Shown here: positions 1 through 8,822 of the stretch, piece by piece
Numbering within the stretch: the stretch's first letter is position 1
Layout of the letters: every line of letters starts with the position of its first letter
Assembly: GCA_033557675.1 (NCBI GenBank)
Contig: JAWQRM010000086.1
Span: 1-31,412, forward strand
DNA: 31,412 bases
Origin: Coptodactyla brooksi
Lineage: Eukaryota > Arthropoda > Insecta > Coleoptera > Scarabaeidae
Direction: 5' to 3'
The notes under the pieces: model-generated
Told to the model about the DNA's origin: nothing
The model's input: only the letters and a program-made list of their open reading frames with translations
The model's database searches: none
Translations under genes and position numbers: made by a program

Positions 1-90
1 TGGCCGAATATTCGGCGGCCGAATATTCGTTATTCGGCCGAGAGCGCCGCCGAATACTCGGTATTCGGTATTCGGCCAAACCACTATTCG
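1..90. repeat. TTCGGC-rich palindromic simple repeat
   Basis: The window opens inside an array of short units built on GCCGAATATTCGG, itself palindromic, that continues to about position 80. Repeats of this style occur in many arthropod genomes. The left edge lies outside the window, so the array length is unknown. Confidence 0.8.
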
Positions 91-940
91 TTGCATCTCT
101 AGTAGTTTCTTTCATAATATTCACAGATTGACGAAACAGAAGAACTTACCCTAAGTTTAAGCAACTTTTGAATACCTTCTTCAAGTCATTTCAATGTTCT
201 AAGTTTTTTGAAATTGAACCATAAAGGGTTTTGTGACGCACTTCACTTACTATCTGCCCATTGAGCACTGTTCATCAATTTTATTAAAAAAAGTAAAACT
301 AATCTTACAAAAAACATTAAATAACTGTTACAGAATAACACCCTGAGAAAACTGCTTATAACTTATTTATATATTTATCTCTTAATATAACTCCACTCAT
401 TATGAGATTAAAAATAGGTGGTACTAAAACAAGTAATACCTACACTGCAAGAAGATTCTGAACTGACTTGTCCTGCAAAACTAGGCTGCAAGTGTAATGA
501 AGACAACTCCTGTACAAACCTGTCTCCTGAGTTTCTCTACAGACCTGTCTTATGGACTAAACTCACGTGCATACACAGAGCTTGTGAAACTAAATTTATT
601 TTGCTATGTTTAATGTTACTTTGTTTTACATTCTTATACTACTATAATTCATACTACAGTCTATATCGTTTTTTGTTTATATTCAAAAAATTATGATAAC
701 CATAAGACATTAATCAGTTACTAAAGTGATTGATGAAACTCTTATGAATTCTGCAAGGCTCCTAAAAGTACCAAAAAATATAACATGTGTAATTGTCCTG
801 AAATATAAATATGCTGAAATCTGTTAGTCATGTTAAGTTGGAAATTCAGCTTTGATATTTTAAGTACATTGTTAATCACAGGCTAGTTTAACACTAGTTT
901 AGTGATAATGGAAATAATTAAACATAAAAGTTAAATATAA
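91..940. other. AT-rich DNA, nothing recognised
   Basis: One 92-codon open frame (418-696, +) has a cysteine-containing start and a hydrophobic end. It matches no family I know and looks like chance reading. No RNA gene or repeat was recognised. Confidence 0.5.
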
Positions 941-1260
941 GGGTCGTTTAAAAATATTGGCTGTCGAAAATAGAGAAAACTTACACAAGGTCGAGAGTAA
1001 TTGAAATGTCACTTGGGGAAAGAGAAAGAAAGAAAATGCACGCGAGAGAAAGAAGAAAGGTTAAAGGGAATAAGTTATTTTCTAGAAATCGAAATTTAAA
1101 GCAACTAAAAGACATTGAAAGGTAAAGAAAACGCCCTTAAGAATCTAAAACAAGTTTTAAAATATCTGCTGTCGAAAATAGAGAGGAAACTTATACAAGC
1201 GAGAAAGATAGAAAAGGTTAAGAGGAATATGTTAGTTTATCTTATTTTCTCTAACTCCAA
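941..1260 (+). repeat. Imperfect direct duplication
   Basis: A unit containing CTGTCGAAAATAGAG, then AAACTTA.ACAAG and a purine-rich GAGAAAGA stretch, occurs at about 948-1080 and again at about 1156-1245, some 208 bases apart. The second copy is shorter and diverged. The 86-codon frame at 1115-1375 runs through the second copy and gives a lysine-rich product with no recognisable domain, so it is not called a gene. Confidence 0.65.
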
Positions 1261-1375
1261 TTCACAGAAATACTACTATATACAAATATTGTACAATTTG
1301 GTTTTTAGTTTTTTTATTAGTAAAAGTTTTATTTTTATTCACGTATATGACGACCTTGATAAAAACTTTAATTAA

Positions 1376-2940
1376 ACTATAGAAGCGCCAGGATTACAAT
1401 TTCCACAATTATCTCGTTGGTAACCACGCTACTGTTCGCTATCGTGTTGTTATTCGTTTGTTATTGATGTGTTTTTAAAACAAAAGCGAGAAACGATTTG
1501 CGAACATCTGTTAGCGCAGTTGCACTCGGGATTAAATGTAAACTAATTAAGCGAAATCACTTCTCCCTTGTTAACGCTAATCAGCACACTGTTTATAGTT
1601 CGTTGAAAGTTAAGATAATTGGCAATTGCTTCCAGTAAATTATTCAGATTAATTAACGCTAGCCTATCGACCCGTACGTCCGGTCGGGGTCCTTGCACCG
1701 GTTTTTTCGTAAAATTTTTACTTTAACACAAAAGCCGTTGTGTGAACTCTTTCAACGTGCCGTTGAGTAACCGACTGTGAGTGTCCTTTATGTAAATTCC
1801 ACGACTTTAATCTCTAAACTTTTAGTGGATTCTGAAAATTAATTATCGTAAATAAGGACGTTAGTGTTTTATTTTTTTTTTTCGTGGGCCATCGGGTTTT
1901 TTATCGCCTCTTAAAAAGTATCCAATTTCAATGGAGTTTTTAAACAGTATTTGTGGCTTTATAAGGAACTCCTTGTTAGGTATTCCAGAAATTATGTGTG
2001 GTGTTAAGTTATCGTTCGTTTAGGATGCGGAGAAAGTGTTTCATAGTGTTTTTTAAAAAGAAATAAATAACGCCTGAGGACGGTTTATGCGTCGCCTTTT
2101 TTCAGTTTCTTGAACATTTTTCACATTCTTTGGAAACGATAAACGAACCATCCTAACTTGTAATTCATGAGTAATTATGCAAAGAATCTATACGCGATGA
2201 ATCGTTTTCATTCATCACACACAGCCTATTGTAATTCACTAATGAAAAACGCTAAACATCCTTTATTTGCTTGTTAATAGATGATTAAATAACGGAGAAT
2301 ATGACTCTAACAGGTTTAACGAAAGGGCAAACAAGGAAGGAAATTGTGAAAACAAACACGACAGGCAGCGTGGGGAAGTTTCCAGAAACAATAACACTGG
2401 AAAATACTAAATTACTCAAAACAATCGAGTGACGGTGCTAAACGGAGCAGGGGGCGATGCGAACAATTAACAAAAACAAAAGGGGCGCTTCGGCGCTTAA
2501 GTGCCCTAAATTTAATTATCGCCGCGATATGGCGTTTTGTTATATCCCAAATGTCATAAAAACAAAGGTCGTCTAAATTATCGCTAGGTGAGTGAGGGGA
2601 GCTAGGTGAATCGTTAAGTTGGGCTTCTTGTTCCTTATATTATGAATAATTAGAATTATGATTAGATGTATTAAGATTGTATGCTGCATATAATTTGATA
2701 GAGGAAAATATTTTGTAAAATAGTCACGTAATTGTCGAAATTATTTTATTCTATTCGTTACTTTATGGATTTTTAGAAACTTTATACCATAGATTTACAG
2801 GTTTCTTTATCCAACATGTTGCAAAAGTTTGTTATTTTCTGCGACACCTCCAATTTACATCACGAATGTCGGAACGTAAAAGGTAATCCTCCAATATTAA
2901 ACAGAACATCTCAAAAGTTTTTCTTTCAACATTCTTAAAG
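1376..2940. other. Non-coding DNA of higher sequence complexity
   Basis: No open frame of note. Compared with the AT-rich flanks, 1380-1760 and 2080-2620 are more mixed in composition. They carry several homeodomain-type TAATTA or ATTAAT cores near 1540-1660 and GC-containing blocks such as 2480-2540. This is the texture of an ancient non-coding or enhancer sequence, but that is only an impression. From 2641 to 2940 it returns to plain AT-rich DNA. Confidence 0.3.
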
Positions 2941-2996
2941 TTGTGGGTTCCTTTGGGTTCGTAACAAAGTTAAACAATTGTCACCCCTACACCAAA

Positions 2997-3045
2997 ACCG
3001 CTCTACCCACGTTTCGCTAACCAAGTTAGCATCATCAGGAGCGAT
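2997..3045 (-). ncRNA. Hammerhead ribozyme, type I, Penelope-associated
   Basis: On the minus strand the core reads CTGATGA (3032-3038) and GAAA (3012-3015). Stem II is GCTAAC/GTTAGC, six pairs with loop TTG. Stem I pairs ATCGCTC (3039-3045) with GAGCGGT (2997-3003), seven pairs including one G-U. Stem III is minimal: A-U and C-G, with cleavage predicted after GTA (3004-3006). Very short stem III is known for hammerheads in Penelope-like elements. One extra U sits between CTGATGA and stem II, which departs from the textbook core. Self-cleavage has not been shown. Confidence 0.75.
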
Positions 3046-3055
3046 ACTCGTCTTT

Positions 3056-3099
3056 CGTCGCTCCTGGTAATGCTAACTAGGTTAACGAAACGTGCGTCT
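3056..3099 (+). ncRNA. Degenerate hammerhead-like arm, inverted to its neighbour
   Basis: Plus-strand copy of the preceding motif. It keeps CGCTCC, a GCTAAC/GTTAAC stem II and GAAACGTGCGTC, but the CTGATGA core is mutated to CTGGTAA, so catalysis is unlikely. About ten bases separate it from the minus-strand copy, so the two form a hairpin-like palindrome. Confidence 0.6.
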
Positions 3100-3110
3100 T
3101 TGTGACATTT

Positions 3111-3469
3111 TCCAAAAAGGCTGATAGAAATATCGTTAAAGCTTGTTATCGTTAAATTCTTGTTGATAAGCCTTTTGATATTTTATTTAAAAAGAATCTT
3201 TACAGTAATTACAAACAAAATTAAATAGATTACTAACAAAATATATATCATGGCATGAATTAAAAAAATGTTGTTGTTTAATAATCCAAATTTGAAGTTT
3301 TAATGATATCTGTTTTTCTGTTTCTTGTTTGGACATTGCTTTGAATCCCCAGGCCTCAGAAAAGCCTAATTTACCGAATAATTTTCCGGTTAAAAATATA
3401 ACACATAATCTTGTTTTTTCTGCTACTTTGCGGTGTCGATGTACATGTGTTGCTTATTTTTAAACGTTG
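3111..3469. other. AT-rich DNA, nothing recognised
   Basis: No open frame, RNA or repeat structure was recognised between the Penelope fragment and the LINE fragment. Confidence 0.5.
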
Positions 3470-4020
3470 GGCTTCTTACCATCTTTTCCCCTTTTTCCCT
3501 AGCATCTCCCGTACGTCTTCATTACAGGTCTTGCAGGGTCTTTCTCTTCTGTTCTTCCCTGTCATCGTAACCATGTGTCCGTACCATCTCAATTTCGTTT
3601 TCTCTATTAATTCTGTCAGAGGTTTTATGTTTAGTTTGCTTCTTTTCTCCGTATTTCTTATTTTTTCTTGCCTTGTGATATTCTTCGTTCTTCTGAGGTA
3701 TCTCATTTTCGCTTCCATTAACTTTTTATCTACTTATTTCTTTTCGATATTATTCCATATAGTTTCTCTTTTTATGGAGTCGAAAGCTTTTTCCATATCT
3801 ATAAAGCACACGCATATCTGTTTATTTTTCTGTAGAGTTTTCTCTATTTATTGTATTGTAAATGTGTGGTCCTGTATGTTATGATTCTTCCTAAGTCCAT
3901 GTTATTCGTCCTGTAGTTTGTGTTTTGTTTCTATTCGTAGCCTTTTTTCCAATATTGTTTCATATAGTTTTGCTGGTACATATAATAGTGGAATACGTCT
4001 GTAATTCTTGCAATTTCTTT
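3470..4020 (-). mobile_element. RTE-like LINE, internally deleted RT and C-terminus
   Basis: Two parts of a non-LTR retrotransposon polyprotein read on the minus strand. The upstream part (about 4015-3730) has an NYRRIPLL..PAKLYE.ILEKRL stretch and then FIDMEKAFDSIKRETIW, the first catalytic-aspartate motif of reverse transcriptase, interrupted by stops. The downstream part (3718-3476) is an 80-codon open frame with MRYLRR..ITRQEKIRN and LRWYGHM, the C-terminal region typical of RTE-like LINE proteins. The palm with the YxDD motif that should lie between them is missing, so the copy cannot be active. The 5' end is truncated and no target duplication was identified. Confidence 0.8.
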
Positions 4021-4659
4021 ATCTACCATTATCAACCTACCTTTATCGAACTATCTAACTATCGTTATCGAACCTTCCTTCTCTTCCTTTCCCGTAGCTA
4101 AAAATATAAAATGTTTAGAAATATTGAATTATACATTTAATAAGAAATGAAGAGCCTTTTTGATCGTTAAAAAGCAACTGTAGAAGAGGATTAGTACTAA
4201 AGAGCATTAGTTTTGAGTAATACGATTAGAGAGATGTCGATTAATTTGACTTTCTTTATTATGCGAATATTTAAGGCTAAAAACCTCATGTTACTCCAGA
4301 CAAAGTTAACGAAATATTTATACTGCTTATCTAACAACTGGTCTACTCTAACGAAGGAGTGTAGCTATCGTAATTAGAGATAAGAAACATATTACATAGT
4401 TACTTGTGTTTAGGTTGGCAGTTGTTAGTTTAGCCATTTTGTACAAATTTCTTTCTTAACGTTGACTTATTTAAAGTACTGTCGTTTTAAAAACTTATTT
4501 TTGTCGTTTATTTTTTAACTTTAAGTCATTTTTTTTAATATGTCTCCTGTTTCTAATTGCGAGAACTACACTTCTTCGTTAGATTAGACCTATTATTATA
4601 AATATTTCGTTGAGTTTGTCTGTAGTTACAAATGATTTAAATTTCATATTATTATTAAA
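4021..4659. other. AT-rich DNA, nothing recognised
   Basis: No open frame above about 50 codons and no repeat structure recognised. Confidence 0.5.
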
Positions 4660-4681
4660 AAGGACATTACTACTGATAGAT

Positions 4682-5045
4682 AAGCCTGCAAAATTTGGGT
4701 TGTGTCATGTTTTTTAACTTTTATTAATTGATTTCTATGTATTTGTAGCGCTGAATTCGACAATGACTCATATTTTCGAGAATTAACTGGGGCAGGGTTA
4801 CATATTTACCTTATTTTATCCTTTCGCTCGTAATTATCCTCTATAACTAATAATGTCGTTTTTATCGTACAGGCTATAAATAAAACAAAAGTATTGTGAT
4901 TAAATAAAAATACTGTTATTTAAATAACTGAGTTATGTAGTTACACAAAGCCGCAAAATTTGGGTCGTGTCATGTTTTTTTAACTTTTACTAATTGATTT
5001 CTATGTATTTTTTAGCACTGAATCCGACAATGATCTTTATTTGTT
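4682..5045 (-). repeat. Tandem duplication of the FHQDI element 3' tail
   Basis: Two copies of about 100 bases, starting near 4682 and 4946, share GCAAAATTTGGG, TGTGTCATGTTTTTTAACTT and ATTGATTTCTATGTATTT, with about 85% identity by eye. Roughly 160 bases of AT-rich DNA lie between them. The 4946 copy is contiguous with the coding part; the 4682 copy is a detached end. Confidence 0.75.
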
Positions 5046-5213
5046 CCCATCAAGTGTTTCCCAAACTTTCAAAAGCTGTGGAAACTCAAAATATTGCGAA
5101 AATATAATAATATAACTTTAAAAGAGACTTAAAACGGTTTTTGTTATAATTTATTCTTTTCTTTTGGCTTATATTAAGACAATATACATAAAACACAATA
5201 TCATGTGTATATA

Positions 5214-5354
5214 CAGGGTGTCAATCATTTTTTTTTTCAACAAATTTGTTTAAAAGAATTGTTTTTGAAACATTTTTTTTCAAAAAGAAGGTTTAAAAAG
5301 GTGATAAAAAATTATCAAGGTTTCTTTTCATATCGCTAAATAATTGTCACCCTG
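5214..5354. mobile_element. 141-bp MITE with CAGGGTG inverted termini
   Basis: The ends ATACAGGGTGTCAAT (5211-5225) and ATTGTCACCCTGTAT (5343-5357) are inverted and flanked by TA on both sides, as expected for a Tc1/mariner-type insertion. The interior is T- and A-rich without coding capacity. It lies just downstream of the coding part of FHQDI copy A, and copy B lacks it at the matching position, so it inserted after the two copies separated. Confidence 0.65.
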
Positions 5355-5387
5355 TATGTTCCCTATGGGGTTCATAGACATCTAGCA

Positions 5388-5925
5388 ATAGTCAGTCATT
5401 ATGGTAGTAAACTATTTTCCTTGATATTCCCTTTCCATTTGTTTGATGCCCTGATGAAAATTTTCACCCATCTCTTCGCTAACGACATCCAGATTTTGAG
5501 GAAAATAGTCCAAACGTAAATTTAGCAAGTGAACCTTTAAGCTCATGGAACAGCCTAAGTTTTTGTACTTTTACAGCATATTCTCAACGATTGACTTAAA
5601 GTTCGGATTCTTGTTATCACCAAAAAAAAATTCTTTACTACGTCTTTAAAGGCTCCCTACACTTTTCTCTCCGCAACTTCCAATTGTTTCTCAAGATTAC
5701 CATCTTTGAGAAATTTTCTAATGTCAGGACCAGCAAAAGACACTCGACTTTGACAAGTTGCTTCACCGAACCTAGCTTGACATGCAGAGGTCTAAGGAGA
5801 GCTTTTCGAAACACATTTTTGGTTCCTAAGTACTAATGAATCCCTTTTTGACCAACCTTTCTTCATCCAATGATTTTCTCTGTCTCTGCTATCACATTCA
5901 CACAAAACACAAGGAAACTTTGTGT
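5388..5925 (-). pseudogene. FHQDI-family protein, fragmentary copy A
   Basis: Minus-strand reading starts with YTKFPCVLCECDSRDRENHW, a conserved Cys-x2-Cys block near the middle of this recurrent arthropod protein family. The proline-rich LLPP segment is then lost around 5766-5810. Reading resumes with GPDIRKFLKDGNLEKQL, VENML.KYKNLGCSMSLKVH, LDYFPQNLDVVSEEMGE and FHQGIKQMEREYQGK, spread over several frames with stops. I know this family as a repeatedly found uncharacterised protein in animal genomes and know of no assigned function. Everything upstream of YTKF is absent and is replaced by inverted 3' tail sequence. Confidence 0.65.
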
Positions 5926-5998
5926 ACCTTGATTTGCGAAATATCGTGACATGGCAAAAAATAGAGGTCATGTTCAGATTCAACACTAAAAAATACAA

Positions 5999-7314
5999 AA
6001 GAACGAATTCTCAATGGGTATGGGTTAAAATACGATTAAAGAAATTAAACAGACTAATATAAATAATTTTAATACGATATATATATATATATGTATATAT
6101 ATATCGTGTGTAAGTGGCATTTTTCAAAATGATACTTTAAACCACAATTATTGACTTTGTTATGTATGTAACAACGCTACTCTGATGTTACTGCACTGCA
6201 GATAATGTGACAGATATTGGCAATTGTTCCATAACATAACTGATTTTTCGTACCATGTTAAAGAAATTGTGCGTAGGAACTTTTTTATTCCAAATTAAAT
6301 GTTCTATTGAAATATCTACAATTATGCAGGGTGTTCCATTTAAGAAAATATTATTTCTTAAAATAATTCGAAAACGCAACTTTCTGTTTTTTCTGTTTGT
6401 CTATTTTGTTTTTCTCTTTGCACCATTGTGAACAGCATAAAAAGATATAATTATTTGTTAATTTAGCCAAATTTGTAGCTACAATAAGAAAAATAATTAC
6501 TAATAGTGCAAAGTTAATTTTATACGCCCTTTATGTAGTACTTTCATCTTAAAATTAAAATGTCTGATACAAGAAAGTTTTAATACTAATTTTATATTAA
6601 TTACTATATTGCTTCGATATCCATAAATGCCGATTAAGACAATCAATAAAAGCACCTAAATTGCAATAATGTCATGTATTCGAGCATGTTCTGGTGAAAC
6701 AATTTGAGTGTATACTGCCGTGAATGCGATAAAATCATTTATGTGGTGAATTTTTCATAGCCGCCTAAGCTGCAGCATGCACACCTCGATGACTGCAGGG
6801 ACAATTTTCGCATAAGGTATGCACATAGTCGCAATTACGGCAATTCCAAGTTCCGCGGTCCGTCCTTCTGTTTCAATAATGAATCCTTGGCCACAATTAG
6901 AAACATCTGTTGGCGTTCCACCTCGTAACTTGGCCTGCCGGAGGATTTAAAACTAATCAAACCCCCGGGGCGCGGTGCCGCGGTCTCGAGGCTACCACCT
7001 TACACATAGTAGCTCAGGGATTCGGCAACACAAATGGGTTTTAACTAATTCAAAATTTACGAGCGACGTCTGTACGTCGTGCGATGTATAAAGTCCCAGT
7101 TAATTACCTCACCTTACTGAGGCCGTATAAAAGATTTACCGGGCGAGTTTTCCTTTTAGATCCAAAGGCAGGTGTCTACCAAGATCGTTAAAATGCCCAA
7201 CCTTTCACGGATACACGGTCAAACGTAGAAGAAATTCGGAGAAAGAATAATATATTACATGTAAATATCAATGAGACTAATACAATTTTATCGAATTCAT
7301 ATGAAAGGCAAGAA
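5999..7314. other. Non-coding DNA with an AT microsatellite
   Basis: An (AT)n run with one GT interruption spans 6075-6105. From about 6700 to 7160 the sequence is more GC-rich and mixed (for example around 6955-7010) without any open frame, suggesting a conserved non-coding block or unrelated repeat. One CAGGGTG motif near 6329 has no inverted partner. No gene recognised. Confidence 0.4.
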
Positions 7315-7395
7315 CCTGATGCTAACCTGGTTAGCGACACGTAGGTCAATCACTTTTGGTGTAGTGGTGATAATTATTCAACCTTGTTTCTTTCT
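7315..7395 (+). ncRNA. Degenerate hammerhead in Penelope terminal repeat
   Basis: CTGATG is followed directly by CTAACCTGGTTAG and then GACA in place of GAAA. Compared with the copy at 2997-3045, three bases of the core are missing and the GAAA is mutated, so it should be inactive. The following TTTTGGTGTAGTGGTGATAA matches the tail shared by the other copies in this window. Confidence 0.65.
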
Positions 7396-7436
7396 TTAAC
7401 TCATTTTGCAAAATCATATAAAATCATATAGGTTAA

Positions 7437-7814
7437 TTCCCATATGATAAAACCACTGAAGAATTAACTGATATGTTGATAACGTTCGATTTTGAAGGTG
7501 AATTTAATAATAACAACATTATTAAAAGTTGGTTAGGTAATCCAAAAGATAAAATAGATTTAATAGACAAATCGGGAATTTTTAAAATAAGTTTCACTAT
7601 TTGCGATAAAACTTACATAGGGCAACCGCGTAGGTCTCTTAAAATTAGGTATAAAGAGCACTTAAATCGCTTTAAAAATTATAAACCAGAGAAATCGGGT
7701 GTGGCTACCCACATGATTACCCTTAGCCACAGGATGAATGATAAAATAGAATTGCTTAAACAAGTTAATTCAAGTAATCAACTTGACGCAGGGGAAAGCA
7801 TAAACATTTTTTAA
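7437..7814 (+). pseudogene. GIY-YIG endonuclease domain of a Penelope-like element
   Basis: The frame is open from FPYDKTTEELT (7437) through a methionine at 7473 to a stop at 7812. It contains WLGNPKDKIDLIDKSGIFKI, then CDKTYIGQ and KIRYKEHL. GIF and YIG correspond to the two motif halves, and RYKEH carries the expected arginine. The distal glutamate lies in DAGESINI. In Penelope proteins a Cys-x2-Cys pair sits between GIY and YIG; here the first cysteine is phenylalanine (SFTIC), so the zinc-binding motif is broken. The usual C-terminal tail after ESINI is cut by a stop. Functional role when intact: nicking target DNA for reverse transcription. Confidence 0.85.
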
Positions 7815-7984
7815 AACAAAAATAAAATATCTAATAACGGCCCTGCCCCTATACCTGCCTCGATCCTTTTGATCTGTTAGATGGAAGGACAGGGTAATTA
7901 AAATCTAATTAAAAGTAAGTGGACCTATTAAAAAGTAATTAAGATAGATACACAAGTCCTGTTTTTCATTTTAGTTGTTCATAC

Positions 7985-8035
7985 TATTTCCTGAAGACGG
8001 TTTATTCGATAAACCGAAACATATGTTGAGTTTTA
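7985..8035 (+). ncRNA. Hammerhead-like motif, CTGAAGA variant
   Basis: CTGAAGA (7991-7997) is followed by one extra C and stem II GGTTTA/TAAACC with loop TTCGA, then GAAA (8016-8019). Stem III can form as ACA/TGT with a two-base loop, placing the predicted cleavage site after T at 8027. Stem I is weak (CTT with GAG next to the core). Position 7, tolerant in hammerheads, is A instead of U. It sits where the 3' terminal repeat of the preceding element is expected. Confidence 0.6.
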
Positions 8036-8065
8036 AGACATTAGTATTGTGGTTGAGGTTTTTGT

Positions 8066-8822
8066 TAGTTCTAGTAGATAGTTCAATGCCTCAGTTACTC
8101 GATACTGCAGCAATGCAATGTCTATATATTTACTGAAAAAGTGTATCTATTAAATATTCTATACAAACTCAAATGGTAGACAAAAAATACTGAATGTTGT
8201 TATATTTACATATTACATTCGAACAATTATGCAACCCTTCTTTTCTATAAATAGAAAATTCTTTTCTATTTACTTTTTCCGATCCCAAAATAGACTAGGT
8301 GTGTACACAGGGCAACGAATACACACAGGATATTATATATCAGGAGGTTGTTATTCTTAAGACAACCTAGAAAATAGTGGACGGATCGAAGGTCTGTAAA
8401 TTATAACGGTGTGCTCGGCTTGGGTTTAATCACGTACTGCATTCGTGCATGATTAAAAATTGAACATGACTGTCACACGCAATCAAAGAAACCTCGACGG
8501 TATAGGGTGGAAAGGGCTAGGGAAGTACTAAAGTATATGATATAACAAAATATTCACATTGGAATGAGTTTCCAACAACATGCAATGATAACAAGAATAT
8601 TGCATTCATTATTCACAGATTTTGAGAAAGGGTATGACAGAAAGGGATTTTAAATGCAAAAACCTACACGATCGCCTAGATTCTTCGTTATCCATATACA
8701 AAATTAGTCGAGTTTTCGTTTTTAATATGATACATGTATTAATTAAAACTAATGACAAATACCTATTAACTACACTCAAATTCCACACAAATAATAACTA
8801 CTATCAAATAGTAACTTAGTAA
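8066..8822. other. Nothing recognised
   Basis: AT-rich sequence with a short hairpin near 8344-8371. The 65-codon frame at 8622-8819 has no recognisable motif. No piggyBac terminal repeat was found here, although the 3' end of the next element would be expected nearby. Confidence 0.4.

Larger units (their letters stand above)
2941..3110 (-). mobile_element. Penelope-like element terminal fragment (solo pLTR)
   Basis: Read on the minus strand, this fragment carries a hammerhead motif followed by TTTTGGTGTAGGGGTGACAA and a TTTAACTTTGTTAC tail. The same order recurs near 7315, 13411, 14307, 22170 and 30470 in this window, where Penelope coding sequence is often adjacent. No coding part of the element remains here. 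The right side (3056-3099) repeats the hammerhead in inverted orientation. Confidence 0.75.
4660..5998 (-). mobile_element. FHQDI-family repeat, copy A
   Basis: A multicopy sequence that occurs again at 16259-17115 on the plus strand. Similarity covers the protein-coding part and about 300 bases downstream of it. The shared 3' blocks include an AATAAATTAT..CAAAA run, a TATATTTTCGCAA block and a tail with ATGACACAACCCAAATTTTG. Here the tail occurs twice (near 4682 and 4946), a MITE sits inside (5214-5354), and the far end (5933-5998) carries tail sequence in inverted orientation. Multiplicity, shared non-coding ends and rearrangement suggest a mobile or repeatedly copied element, but its class is unknown. 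Confidence 0.6.
7315..8065 (+). mobile_element. Penelope-like element 3' fragment with GIY-YIG domain
   Basis: The order is a degenerate hammerhead terminal sequence (7315-7395), the C-terminal end of the element protein with its GIY-YIG endonuclease (7437-7814), then a spacer and a second hammerhead-like terminal sequence (7985-8065), all in plus orientation. The reverse transcriptase is absent. The two flanking hammerheads belong to different sequence types, so the left one may be a separate insertion rather than this element's own terminal repeat. Confidence 0.8.

Noticed and set aside
418..696. 92-codon open frame with hydrophobic C-terminus
   Set aside because: No recognisable family, low-complexity end, and length within chance range for AT-rich DNA.
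3411..3884. 157-codon plus-strand hydrophobic frame
   Set aside because: It is the antisense of the LINE fragment, whose minus-strand reading has clear RT and C-terminal motifs.
6188..6379. 63-codon minus frame
   Set aside because: No motif, AT-rich, no neighbouring support.
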